Source: Thermodesulfovibrio sp.
Lineage (GTDB): Bacteria > Nitrospirota > Thermodesulfovibrionia > Thermodesulfovibrionales > UBA6898
Length of the DNA: 32,760 nt
Direction of reading: 5' to 3'
Assembly: GCA_013824615.1 (NCBI GenBank)
Contig: PNOC01000041.1
Location: 1-32,760, forward strand
The translations under genes were made by a program, and so were the position numbers. Below the pieces are notes generated by a model that saw only the letters and a list, made by a program, of their open reading frames with translations, did not search any database and had not been told where the DNA came from. Positions 7,132 through 15,205 of the stretch are shown here, piece by piece (position 1 is the first letter of the stretch; each line of letters begins with the position of its first letter).

Positions 7132-8052
7132 TCAGCGTTTCCTCAGCCGGGGATCAAGATACTGGTACAGCAGATCGACCATCATGTTTACTAAGACAAA
7201 GCAGAGCGTGCTTACCAGGATGCAGCCCATAATCACCGGATAGTCTCTCTTGATGATTCCTTCCATGGCAAACCTTCCGATACCGTCCCAGCCGAATATT
7301 GTCTCGGTGAGCACCGCACCGCTGAGATAACTGCCGAAGTCGAGGCCGATAACGGTAATAACAGGAATGAGTGCATTTCTCATGACATGCGCCGAGATAA
7401 TCCTGAGATCACCGAGCCCTTTGGCCCGGGCGGTCCGGATATACGGCATTGCCCTGATGTCGAGCACTGCCACCCGGGTGACCCTCGCCAGGCTTGCCAA
7501 GGCCGGCAAGGACAGCGTCATTGCCGGCAGCAGGACGAATTGTAACCCGCCGGTCCCTGACGGCGGAAGGAGTTTCAACTTCAGACTCAACAGGAACATC
7601 AGCATAAGGCCACTCCAGAATACTGGCAGGCTCAAGCCGGATATCGTCAGGCCGGATATGGCCCTGTCAACCCAACGCCTTCTGCTCAGTGCAGCGGAAA
7701 GGCCGAGCAGAAGTCCGGCCGGCACAGCTATGAGCATTGCTGCAAACGCCAGCTTGAAGGTCTGCGGTGCCTTTATTGCAATATCCTCAGCCACCCTTCT
7801 GTTGGTGTAATATGACCTGCCGAGTTCGCCCCTTGCAAGCAATTGCAGATACCCTCCATATTGACGGAGGATACCTTTGTCAGCGCCGAGCTCGGTGCGA
7901 ATCTTTTCGATTATCTCGGGGCTGGCACGTTCGCCGACCATGCTGTAGACCGGGTCTCCCGGAAGCGCCTTTGCAAGAGAAAAGGTTATAAAGGTGATAC
8001 CGAGCAGCAGCGGTATCAGCATCAGGATTTTATGTAGAATATAGCGTGTCAG
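7132..8052 (-). CDS. Peptide ABC importer permease, DppB/OppB family, probable CTG start
   Basis: Inner-membrane permease partner of the DppC-like protein. The EAA loop reads RTARAKGLGDLRIISAHVMRNALIP, and the C-terminal MMVDLLYQYLDPRLR is typical. The first ATG (8020-8022) would give 296 residues and cut off the conserved first segment. Upstream codons in frame from a CTG at 8050-8052 encode LTRYILHKILMLIPLLLG, which matches the family N-terminus. That CTG overlaps the stop of the binding-protein gene (CTGA) and has GAGGT six bases before it. I therefore start at CTG, giving 306 residues. ATT or ATC just upstream are less likely alternatives. Confidence 0.9.
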   Translation of the reverse strand: MTRYILHKILMLIPLLLGITFITFSLAKALPGDPVYSMVGERASPEIIEKIRTELGADKGILRQYGGYLQLLARGELGRSYYTNRRVAEDIAIKAPQTFKLAFAAMLIAVPAGLLLGLSAALSRRRWVDRAISGLTISGLSLPVFWSGLMLMFLLSLKLKLLPPSGTGGLQFVLLPAMTLSLPALASLARVTRVAVLDIRAMPYIRTARAKGLGDLRIISAHVMRNALIPVITVIGLDFGSYLSGAVLTETIFGWDGIGRFAMEGIIKRDYPVIMGCILVSTLCFVLVNMMVDLLYQYLDPRLRKR

Positions 8053-9623
8053 AATGATACCTCAGTCCCCTTGTCGATGCTGTAAATCGGATACATTCTG
8101 TAATTTTTCAGACGGGGCTGTCGCAGCGTGTATTCGGTCTTATGCCACATAAAGACCCAGGGCGATTCTTCCGCAATAATATGTTCGGCTTTCATATAAT
8201 AGTCGTCGCGCAGACGCTCATCCTCAGACCGCTGGCCTGCTTCAATCAGGCGGTCAACCTCCTTGTTCGAATACCTGGACCTGTTGCCGCCGGCCCCGTG
8301 GTTTGAAGAATGGAAAAGCGGAAAGAGGAAATTCTCGGGGTCCGGATAATCAGCCCACCAGCTAAGCCAGAACATATCAGCCTCACCATTGTTAATGGCT
8401 GCCTTGTAGGCGCTCCATTCCAGCTGTTTGATCTTCACCTCGATACCTGCTTTTCTGAGATACCATTGAATAATTTCGGCGATGTCAACCACCTCCTGGT
8501 CTGCATTAACATAAAAGTTGATTGCCGGCGGAATGTCCCTTTTTCCGGGAGCTGTCTGCCGCGCCCGGCCAGTACCGTAGACTGGCGCATAGGAAGGAAG
8601 CACCGGAGCCGGCCAATGCCTGAGGACATCCGGAACCGGGCCTGAGGCCAGCCTGCCTCTGCCTTCATAGAAAGTCCGGAGAATGGTTTCCCGATCTACA
8701 GCCCTGGCAACAGCCTTTCTGAGTTCAGGCTTATCAAAGGGAGGTCTCGCGCAATTGAAACCCAGATAATACGTATTGACGCCCTGCGACGAGGAGAGCA
8801 GCCTGTTCCATTTCTTGGAAGATCTTAACCGGGAATACTCATAGGCAGGCACCCCTATAACATCAATATTTTCAAGCTCGAATTCAGTAACTGCTGTCAG
8901 GTCTTCCGGAATGATACGGTAGCGTATCCGCTCCATGGGCGGAACGCCCGCGTAATATGCTGCATTGCGCAGCAGCAGCAGTTCTGTGTTATGCCTCCAC
9001 TCCTGCAACACAAAGGGGCCAGACCCGACCGGATGGACTGCGAAGTCAGGTCCCAGCCGCTGAATCTCCTCCTGCGGAACGGCAAAGGCAGCAGTCATGG
9101 TGAGCAGCTGCAGAAACGGGGCAAAGGGGCTCTCCAGCCTTATCCTGAGCGTATGCCGGTCCAGGACCTCAACCCCGCTGATAGTGTCAGCCCTGCCCTG
9201 ACTGTACGCTTTTGCCCCGAGTATCTTATCCAGCACCCAGGTATTGGGTGATCTTCCCTTTGGTGAAAGCACCCGCTCAAAAGAGTATTTAAAATCGTCA
9301 GCAACGACCGCACGTCCATTGCTGAAGGAAACATTGTCTCGCAGGTGGAAGACATAGGTGCAGCCTTTGTCAAGAATCTCCCATGTATGTGCAAGATCAG
9401 AGACAATCCTCAATTCGGCATCGAGGCGGACGAGACCATTGAAGAGTTTAGCGGCGATCGCCCCTCCGGTAACATCCACGATATAGGCAGGATCAAGGGT
9501 AGTCGGGTCAGCATTAAGCCGGTAGACAATCTGCCCTTTCGGCCTCTGTTCTGTAGAGCAGGAAAGGCCCAGAACCAGCATGAACAGAACCGAAGAATAT
9601 ACTACGGACCGGAAAAGGTTCAC
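8049..9623 (-). CDS. Peptide-binding lipoprotein, SBP_bac_5 family
   Basis: Substrate-binding protein of the peptide importer, 524 residues. The signal peptide ends in the lipobox LGLSC (Cys22), so it is a lipid-anchored periplasmic protein. Family marks are YRLNADPTTLDPAY near the N-terminus, FHLRDNVSFSNGRAVVADDF, and the C-terminal-lobe segment with DMFWLSWWADYPDPENFLFPLF. This family binds oligopeptides, dipeptides, murein peptides, nickel or opines; the ligand here is not readable. The start is GTG at 9621-9623, overlapping the stop of the upstream hydrolase gene (GTGA), so the two are coupled. That overlap suggests the hydrolase acts on what the transporter brings in. Confidence 0.93.
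   Translation of the reverse strand: MNLFRSVVYSSVLFMLVLGLSCSTEQRPKGQIVYRLNADPTTLDPAYIVDVTGGAIAAKLFNGLVRLDAELRIVSDLAHTWEILDKGCTYVFHLRDNVSFSNGRAVVADDFKYSFERVLSPKGRSPNTWVLDKILGAKAYSQGRADTISGVEVLDRHTLRIRLESPFAPFLQLLTMTAAFAVPQEEIQRLGPDFAVHPVGSGPFVLQEWRHNTELLLLRNAAYYAGVPPMERIRYRIIPEDLTAVTEFELENIDVIGVPAYEYSRLRSSKKWNRLLSSSQGVNTYYLGFNCARPPFDKPELRKAVARAVDRETILRTFYEGRGRLASGPVPDVLRHWPAPVLPSYAPVYGTGRARQTAPGKRDIPPAINFYVNADQEVVDIAEIIQWYLRKAGIEVKIKQLEWSAYKAAINNGEADMFWLSWWADYPDPENFLFPLFHSSNHGAGGNRSRYSNKEVDRLIEAGQRSEDERLRDDYYMKAEHIIAEESPWVFMWHKTEYTLRQPRLKNYRMYPIYSIDKGTEVSF
8059..8063 (-). promoter_or_regulatory. Ribosome binding site supporting the CTG start of the DppB-like permease
   Basis: GAGGT on the minus strand sits six bases upstream of the CTG at 8050-8052, inside the end of the binding-protein gene. 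No comparable site precedes the later ATG at 8020-8022. Confidence 0.55.
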
Positions 9624-10288
9624 AAGTGCCGACAGGCAGAGACGAAGCGCTCAAACAAAAGCTCCGACAGATGATCAGAAAGTCGTTCCGGATGCCACTG
9701 GACTCCCAGGAGAAAACCCGGCCGGTCCCCATAAAAAGCCTCGGAGATGCCATCGGGAGAAAAGGCCATGGAGACCAGACCGGCACCAAGATTCCTGACC
9801 GCCTGATGATGACTGCTGTTTACCGTCCAGGTCCCCACAGGGAGATATGGATTCGTCCTGACTGATACGTCATGCCGGCCGGCGCAATGATCAAGCCCCT
9901 GAGGAAGCAGTGACCTGATATCCTGGTATAAACTTCCCCCAAGATATACATTGATAAGCTGCATGCCATAACATATACCCAACACAGGTCTATTATACTC
10001 CAGGACGGTCTTCAGAAGGTCCAGTTCAAAGGCAGTCCGGCCCGCGTCTTCCAGCCGGAGTTGAGAAATAACCGCTTCCCCATATTGCTGCGGGTGAATG
10101 TCTCCGCCGCCGGGTATCAACAGCCCGTCCATCATTGCGGCAGGAACAGTCGGGCAGCTGTCAGAATAAAGGTATTCAGGCCTTCCACCGGCCCTGAGGA
10201 CAGCTTCCCCATAGAGTTTCTGAAGCCGCAGCGGCCTATGGCTATCTCCGCAGGTAATGCCAATCAGCGGAAAGGAAAAATCACTCAC
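9620..10288 (-). CDS. Gamma-glutamyl hydrolase-like class I glutamine amidotransferase (peptidase C26, PuuD-like)
   Basis: Cytosolic protein of 222 residues with the class I glutamine amidotransferase fold. The triad is visible: nucleophile Cys106 in GICYGMQ, His199 and Glu201 in QWHPE. The oxyanion segment LIPGGGDIHP is near residues 57-66. The closest known members hydrolyse gamma-glutamyl bonds, such as gamma-glutamyl-GABA in putrescine breakdown; no other putrescine genes are nearby. The start is GTG at 10286-10288; an in-frame TGA lies three codons upstream. It is the first gene of a four-gene operon with a peptide importer, so a role in cleaving imported gamma-glutamyl peptides is an inference. 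A similar fold occurs in other amidotransferases, so the exact substrate is open. Confidence 0.88.
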   Translation of the reverse strand: MSDFSFPLIGITCGDSHRPLRLQKLYGEAVLRAGGRPEYLYSDSCPTVPAAMMDGLLIPGGGDIHPQQYGEAVISQLRLEDAGRTAFELDLLKTVLEYNRPVLGICYGMQLINVYLGGSLYQDIRSLLPQGLDHCAGRHDVSVRTNPYLPVGTWTVNSSHHQAVRNLGAGLVSMAFSPDGISEAFYGDRPGFLLGVQWHPERLSDHLSELLFERFVSACRHL

Positions 10289-10317
10289 CGGCAGTCAGTC
10301 GGTAACACTATCCAGTA

Positions 10318-10346
10318 ATCATAAAACGGCCGCCGAACACTAAAAA
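10318..10346 (-). promoter_or_regulatory. Possible promoter of the hydrolase-importer operon
   Basis: On the minus strand TATGAT (10318-10323) is a 5/6 match to a -10, but the -35 seventeen bases upstream (TTTTTA) is poor. Transcription would begin about 20 bases before the GTG start. Confidence 0.3.
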
Positions 10347-10375
10347 AAGCCGTGAGAATGGCCTGTACACGGGGC
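10342..10375 (-). terminator. Probable intrinsic terminator of the degenerate GGDEF gene
   Basis: Read on the minus strand, CCGTG (10368-10372) pairs with CACGG (10350-10354) around a 13-base loop, followed closely by seven T (10342-10348). The stem is short, but the position just after the gene ending at 10398 fits. Confidence 0.45.
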
Positions 10376-10397
10376 CAACAACTATTTTGCTGCTTCC

Positions 10398-10985
10398 TCA
10401 CAACAAGACCATTACCTCATCGCCACCTTCAACCTCGTCGCAGGCCTTACTCATTGCACGGATCAGAAGAGTCTGTTCTGTTTCTATCGGCCTGGCAGCA
10501 ATAACAGCCACCAGTCTGATAAGGCCGACATGCACCATTTCCCCGTTTCTGGAAAATGAGAGCGTGGTCTTGTTCTGCAGATCCTCTTTGACATAGTATG
10601 TCTGAATCTGCCTATTAAAGTCCTTCTGAACCTCACGCATGTGTTTCTCAATATTTCTGGTTTCGCACATGACGACAAAATCATGCGTGCTCGCTGTCCC
10701 GACAAAGCAGCCGGCACAATGGTCACAGGATGTCTTCAGAATAGCGGCCGCCCACTGTATAATATCGGCATGCTTGTCCGGACCGTATTTGATAAGGTAT
10801 GGATGTATGTTCGCTATACGGACATAGACAATGGCGTACTTGCCAAGTTTTGGATAGACCTCCTGCAGCTTACTGAGAATCGCCGCCTTATCCGGCAGTC
10901 CTGTGAGAAAATCCGGCCAGAGATAAGGATTCTCCTGCCTTTTGTGAAGATCCCGAATGTATTTTTTTGCTTCAGCTATGCTCAT
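10398..10985 (-). CDS. Degenerate GGDEF-domain protein with a Cys-x2-Cys-x2-Cys cluster
   Basis: A 195-residue cytosolic protein resembling a GGDEF domain: DFLTGLPDKAAI (25-36) matches the conserved D-x-LTGLPN start, and AIVYVRIANIHPYLIKYG (51-68) matches the following strand and helix. The catalytic GGDEF is missing; the equivalent loop reads ASTHDF (98-103). The segment that usually carries the RxxD inhibitory site instead has Cys87, Cys90 and Cys93 (CDHCAGC), with Cys107 nearby. I infer no cyclase activity and a sensory, metal-binding or scaffold role. TTG 10986-10988 precedes the ATG in frame, but ATG 10983-10985 follows a G-rich ribosome site. It has its own promoter and probable terminator. 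Confidence 0.75.
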   Translation of the reverse strand: MSIAEAKKYIRDLHKRQENPYLWPDFLTGLPDKAAILSKLQEVYPKLGKYAIVYVRIANIHPYLIKYGPDKHADIIQWAAAILKTSCDHCAGCFVGTASTHDFVVMCETRNIEKHMREVQKDFNRQIQTYYVKEDLQNKTTLSFSRNGEMVHVGLIRLVAVIAARPIETEQTLLIRAMSKACDEVEGGDEVMVLL

Positions 10986-11015
10986 CAAATCCCCCCTGAT
11001 CTCATGTTTCCTACA

Positions 11016-11045
11016 GTTTTACCGCATCGGACTGCAGACTGTCAA
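11016..11045 (-). promoter_or_regulatory. Promoter of the degenerate GGDEF gene
   Basis: On the minus strand a perfect TTGACA (11040-11045) is followed after 18 bases by TAAAAC (11016-11021, 4/6). The predicted start of transcription gives a leader of roughly 25 bases holding the GGGGGG ribosome site. Confidence 0.5.
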
Positions 11046-11078
11046 CCTGAAGTTTTCATTATCAGATCACCTGAACGC

Positions 11079-11108
11079 AAAAAAGGGGTAGCAGAGCGCT
11101 ACCCCTTT
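11079..11108 (-). terminator. Strong intrinsic terminator of ppdK
   Basis: AAAGGGGTAGC (11082-11092) and GCTACCCCTTT (11098-11108) are perfect 11-base complements with a five-base loop. On the minus strand the stem runs into a T-tract, 24 bases past the ppdK stop. A textbook rho-independent terminator. Confidence 0.92.
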
Positions 11109-11132
11109 CGAGGAAATATTAGAATTTTGTTG

Positions 11133-13868
11133 TTATTTCTTTTTAGCCGTCTTTTGTTTCAGTGCCGCCTGAGCAGCAGCAAAACGGGCAATTGGCACCC
11201 TGAATGGCGAGCAACTGACATAGTTGAGGCCGAGAGTGTGGCAGAACTCAACCGACTTCGGTTCTCCGCCGTGCTCCCCGCATATGCCAATTTTAAGGTC
11301 CTTCTTCACCTTTCTGCCCTTTTCTGCTGCCATTTTCATAAATGATCCTACACCGCTCTGATCAATGGTAATAAAAGGGTCATCCTTGAGTATGCCGTTT
11401 TCGACATAAAAAGGCAGGAACCTGCCGGCATCATCACGGGAAAGACCGTATACGGTTTGTGTCAGATCATTGGTGCCGAAGGAATAAAACTCTGCCACAG
11501 TCGCAATCTCGTCCGCGGTAACACAGGCCCGGGGCAGTTCGATCATCGTGCCGACGGTATAGGCCACTTTCACCCCGGCCTCCTTCTGGACTCTCGCTGC
11601 CGTGTCCACCACCACCTTTTTCATGGCAATGAGCTCATTGACATGACCGACCAACGGAATCATGATCTCAGGGCTTACCTTCACTTTCTGTTTGGTAAGC
11701 AGACAGGCAGCCTCCATGATAGCCTGAGCCTGCATTTCGTAAATCTCCGGGAAGGTCACTCCAAGACGGCAGCCGCGATGGCCAAGCATCGGATTGAACT
11801 CATGCAGGGATTTGTTTTTTGCATTCAGTCTGTCAAAAGGCACACCCATATCCCTGGCAAGGTCATGCAGCTCTTTATCTGTATGCGGAAGAAACTCATG
11901 CAGCGGCGGGTCCAGAAGACGTATCGTAACCGGGTGTCCGGCCATCGCTTTGAAGATGCCGGTGAAGTCAGCTTTCTGGAAAGGAAGCAGCTTTGCGAGT
12001 GCCTTTTTCCTGCCTTCAATAGTATCCGAGAGGATCATCTCACGCACTGCCTTAATACGGTCCGGACCGAAAAACATATGTTCTGTCCTGCAAAGGCCGA
12101 TACCTTCTGCGCCAAAGTTCCGCGCAGTTGTTGCATCGTCCGGGGTATCCGCATTCGTCCTGACCTTGAGCGTCCGGAAGGTGTCCGCCCATTTCATCAT
12201 CTGCTTATACCAGGCATTGTTTTCCGGATCTGCAGGCAGAAGGTCAAGCTGCCCCGCATAGACGCGGCCTTTGGTCCCATTAAGGGTTATCCAGTCGCCC
12301 TCTTTCAGTACATGCCCGTTGACACGTATCTCCTTTTTGGCAAGATTGATATCGAGAGCCGAGCAGCCCACAATGCAGCATTTGCCCCAGCCGCGGGCAA
12401 CCAGCGCAGCGTGGCTGGTCATACCACCCTTCGCCGTCAGAATCGCTTCGGCAGCATGCATGCCATGCACATCTTCCGGTGAAGTCTCGGTCCTCACCAG
12501 AATTACTTTTTCACCTTTTTTTGCACGAGCCTCCGCATCGTCAGCCGTCAGAACGATCCGCCCCACAGCGCCTCCCGGCCCGGCAGGAAGCCCTTTGCCC
12601 AGTTCCACCGCCTTTTTCTCGGCAACCGGAGCAACACTCGGGTGGAGCAGTTCATCCAGCTGTTCAGGCTTGACCCGCAGTATAGCCGTCTCTTTGGTGA
12701 TGAGCTTTTCTCCTGCCATTTCAACTGCCATACGGATGGCGGCCTGGCCGTTCCTCTTGCCCACCCTGGTCTGAAGCATCCAGAGATGCCCGTCTTCGAT
12801 CGTAAACTCAATATCCTGCATGTCGCTGTAATGCTTCTCCAGCTTTCTCTGTATTGCATAAAGTTCCTTATAGAGCTTCGGCATGCTTTCCTCGAGCGAA
12901 GGCAGGTGTCTTGTGTCCGCAGTTTTTCCTGCCTTGTTCACCGGGTTTGGAGTCCGAATCCCGGCAACGACGTCCTCTCCCTGGGCATTGGGCAGCCACT
13001 CGCCGAAAAATATGTTTTCCCCTGTGGCCGGATTCCTGGTAAAGGCTACCCCGGTTGCAGAGCTGTCACCGGTATTGCCGAAGACCATTGACTGGACATT
13101 AACCGCAGTCCCCCAATCCTCAGGTATCTTCTCGATCCTGCGGTAGGATATGGCACGCTTGCCCATCCAGGACTGAAACACCGCGCCAATACCACCCCAG
13201 AGCTGGTCCTTTGGGTTATCAGGAAACTCCTTCTTGAGGGTGTTCCTGATAATCACCTTGAATTCTTCACAGAGAAGCTTCAGGTCATCGACTGTCAAAT
13301 CAGTATCTGTTTTGTATCCCTTCTTCTTCTTGACTACATCCATGGCATGCTCAAGCTTATGGCGGATGCCCTGCCCTTCCTCTGGCTCGAACCCGGCAGC
13401 CTTCTCCATGACAACATCAGAATACATCATCATCAGACGACGGTAAGCGTCGTAGACAAAACGCTCGTTGTTGGTTTTTTTGACCAGGGCCGGAATGGTT
13501 TTTGACGTAAGGCCGACATTCAGGACCGTCTCCATCATACCGGGCATGGAACTGCGTGCTCCGGAACGCACCGACATCAGCAACGGATTCACCGCGTCAC
13601 CGAATTTCTTGCCCATGATCTTCTCAACGCGCCCTATGGCTGCGTCAACCTGTGCGGCAAGCTCCTGCGGGTATTTGCGGTTATTTTCGTAATACCGGGT
13701 ACAGACTTCAGTCGTGATCGTAAATCCGGCAGGCACCGGAATGCCAAGATTTGTCATTTCGGCAAGATTAGCCCCCTTGCCGCCGAGCAGATTTTTCATC
13801 TCCGATTTGCCATCGGCCTTGCCCGCACCAAAAAAATACACATACTTTTTCACAGAAGTCCTGGACAT
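11133..13868 (-). CDS. ppdK: Pyruvate, phosphate dikinase
   Basis: Interconverts pyruvate, ATP and phosphate with phosphoenolpyruvate, AMP and pyrophosphate. It serves gluconeogenesis or pyrophosphate-linked glycolysis. The 911 residues match the family. In order: the N-terminal ATP-grasp domain (GGKGANLAEM, SVRSGARSSMPGMMETVLN), the swivelling phosphohistidine domain with catalytic His486 in GGMTSHAALVARG, and the C-terminal PEP/pyruvate barrel with GFGTNDLTQ-like FGTNDLTQ and catalytic Cys863 in GICGEHGG. GGGAGGG-type purines precede the ATG. The gene stands alone, with its own strong terminator; the 123-base upstream spacer is AT-rich and should hold its promoter, but no hexamer pair is convincing. 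Confidence 0.98.
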   Translation of the reverse strand: MSRTSVKKYVYFFGAGKADGKSEMKNLLGGKGANLAEMTNLGIPVPAGFTITTEVCTRYYENNRKYPQELAAQVDAAIGRVEKIMGKKFGDAVNPLLMSVRSGARSSMPGMMETVLNVGLTSKTIPALVKKTNNERFVYDAYRRLMMMYSDVVMEKAAGFEPEEGQGIRHKLEHAMDVVKKKKGYKTDTDLTVDDLKLLCEEFKVIIRNTLKKEFPDNPKDQLWGGIGAVFQSWMGKRAISYRRIEKIPEDWGTAVNVQSMVFGNTGDSSATGVAFTRNPATGENIFFGEWLPNAQGEDVVAGIRTPNPVNKAGKTADTRHLPSLEESMPKLYKELYAIQRKLEKHYSDMQDIEFTIEDGHLWMLQTRVGKRNGQAAIRMAVEMAGEKLITKETAILRVKPEQLDELLHPSVAPVAEKKAVELGKGLPAGPGGAVGRIVLTADDAEARAKKGEKVILVRTETSPEDVHGMHAAEAILTAKGGMTSHAALVARGWGKCCIVGCSALDINLAKKEIRVNGHVLKEGDWITLNGTKGRVYAGQLDLLPADPENNAWYKQMMKWADTFRTLKVRTNADTPDDATTARNFGAEGIGLCRTEHMFFGPDRIKAVREMILSDTIEGRKKALAKLLPFQKADFTGIFKAMAGHPVTIRLLDPPLHEFLPHTDKELHDLARDMGVPFDRLNAKNKSLHEFNPMLGHRGCRLGVTFPEIYEMQAQAIMEAACLLTKQKVKVSPEIMIPLVGHVNELIAMKKVVVDTAARVQKEAGVKVAYTVGTMIELPRACVTADEIATVAEFYSFGTNDLTQTVYGLSRDDAGRFLPFYVENGILKDDPFITIDQSGVGSFMKMAAEKGRKVKKDLKIGICGEHGGEPKSVEFCHTLGLNYVSCSPFRVPIARFAAAQAALKQKTAKKK

Positions 13869-13991
13869 GAAAACGCCCTCCCACTAGGATAATTAATTAC
13901 TTTAGATATACATATACCAGAAAAAAGCCTATTATGCTAACCCAGAGACTGAAAAAAATCAATATAACGCCGGGCAGTTGTTGTCCTTTGC

Positions 13992-14372
13992 CTATTTGAT
14001 CTTTTCTTTTGGGAGCAGTTCGACAACATTTGATTCTTCCTTATGCATCGAGGACCTTCCGTCAAAAACAGCCCCTTCAATAACCGTCAGTTTGCTGGTA
14101 TGAATCTCACCGCAGACCTGACCTTTCGACCGAATCTCCACAATCTCTTTGGCGCGCAGATTGCCGTCGACCCTGCCGCCGACAACAATACCCCTCGATG
14201 CGATATCGCCACGCACCTGCGCTTTCTCCCCGATGACGACCCAATCTGCGCTGACGTTTCCCTCGATGACGCCGTCAATGCGGATGGTGCCCTTTGTATC
14301 TATATCCCCTTTGAAGGTAGAATTGCTGCCGATAAGGGACTCAAGCTTTTCTGTGTTTTTATGGAACATCAT
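13992..14372 (-). CDS. Bactofilin (DUF583/CcmA family)
   Basis: Cytoskeletal polymer-forming protein of 126 residues. The core (about residues 15-105) is a run of short beta repeats with regular Gly and Val/Ile positions (FKGDIDTKGTIRIDG, GNVSADWVVIGE, VRGDIASRGIVVGG, VDGNLRAKEIVEI, VCGEIHTSKLTV), the right-handed beta-helix of bactofilins. The tails are short and polar. Bactofilins form filaments at the inner membrane and localise cell-wall enzymes. The start overlaps the M23 peptidase stop in ATGA (14369-14372), so the pair is translationally coupled. This M23-bactofilin pairing is known to control cell shape in other bacteria. A second Met follows directly. Confidence 0.94.
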   Translation of the reverse strand: MMFHKNTEKLESLIGSNSTFKGDIDTKGTIRIDGVIEGNVSADWVVIGEKAQVRGDIASRGIVVGGRVDGNLRAKEIVEIRSKGQVCGEIHTSKLTVIEGAVFDGRSSMHKEESNVVELLPKEKIK

Positions 14373-15205
14373 GACCTCCCCTGGATATACGAGAGGGGAT
14401 TGACTACCTTCCCCGAACGTATGATTTCATAATGAAGATGAGGTCCGGTCGAATTGCCGGTGGATCCCACATACCCGATAACCTCGCCCCGTCTAACCTT
14501 CTGCCCCACCTTTACCACCACCATCCGGTTATGGGCATAATACGTTGAAAAGCCGAAGCCGTGCTCGATAACAGCAAGATTGCCTCCTCCACCTGACCAT
14601 CCGGAAAAACTGACTATGCCGTCTGCGGTTGCCTTGACAGGAGTTCCCGGCTCAGCTGCGATATCAATGCCGGTATGGAACTTCGGCTCCCCGGACCTCG
14701 GGTGGTCTCTCTCTCCAAAGGAAGAAGTAACACGCCCGGCAACCGGCCATCCAACAGGAGTGGAGAGAAAAACATCCTTCTGCTGACTGAGGAAATCCTT
14801 TATTTCACCAACGTTTTCCATCGATACCTTAATCTGCTCTCTGAGGTTATCCATATCAAGGGAGCCACTGTCAGACGTGTCCAGGTTCTTAAGGACCTGT
14901 TCTTTGGTCTTGAATGAAAAGAGCCGGGTCAATTCCTCTTCTGCCTTTTTGAGAGAGGAGATGGTGGAGCGTAATTCCATGAACTGTGAAGAATAATAGT
15001 TGAGGTTCTGTTTCATCCTCTTGTATTCAAAGGCATCAACAGCTACTGAAAAAACATATATCGTCCCTATGAACCACAGGAGTATAGAAACAAGTATGCC
15101 GATAGAGGGGACTTTTAGATTTATTGCCTTGCGGTTGCTGTGAGGGATAAGCATGATGGTGACAGGGGTAAAAGCCTTCTTGAAGACCATTCTGACCTTA
15201 TGCAT
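14369..15205 (-). CDS. Membrane-anchored M23 peptidoglycan endopeptidase
   Basis: A 278-residue LytM-type zinc peptidase facing the periplasm. After about 33 cytosolic basic residues there is one transmembrane helix (about 34-56), then a coiled-coil stretch (about 60-145) and the M23 domain (about 150-275). Zinc ligands His177 and Asp181 are in FHTGID, and His256 and His258 in GPHLHYEI; His225 is in YYAHN. It should cut peptide cross-links in peptidoglycan. It overlaps purM by eight bases upstream and bactofilin by four downstream. The likely job is localised wall cutting directed by the bactofilin, as in helical or curved cells, which is inference from the known gene pair. Confidence 0.94.
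   Translation of the reverse strand: MHKVRMVFKKAFTPVTIMLIPHSNRKAINLKVPSIGILVSILLWFIGTIYVFSVAVDAFEYKRMKQNLNYYSSQFMELRSTISSLKKAEEELTRLFSFKTKEQVLKNLDTSDSGSLDMDNLREQIKVSMENVGEIKDFLSQQKDVFLSTPVGWPVAGRVTSSFGERDHPRSGEPKFHTGIDIAAEPGTPVKATADGIVSFSGWSGGGGNLAVIEHGFGFSTYYAHNRMVVVKVGQKVRRGEVIGYVGSTGNSTGPHLHYEIIRSGKVVNPLSYIQGRS

Noticed and set aside
10641-11345. Open frame of 234 codons on the plus strand
   Set aside because: It runs antisense through the degenerate GGDEF gene, the ppdK terminator and the end of ppdK; no motif or coding signal supports it.
11457-12482. Open frame of 341 codons on the plus strand
   Set aside because: Antisense to ppdK, whose identity is certain; composition is that of a shadow frame.
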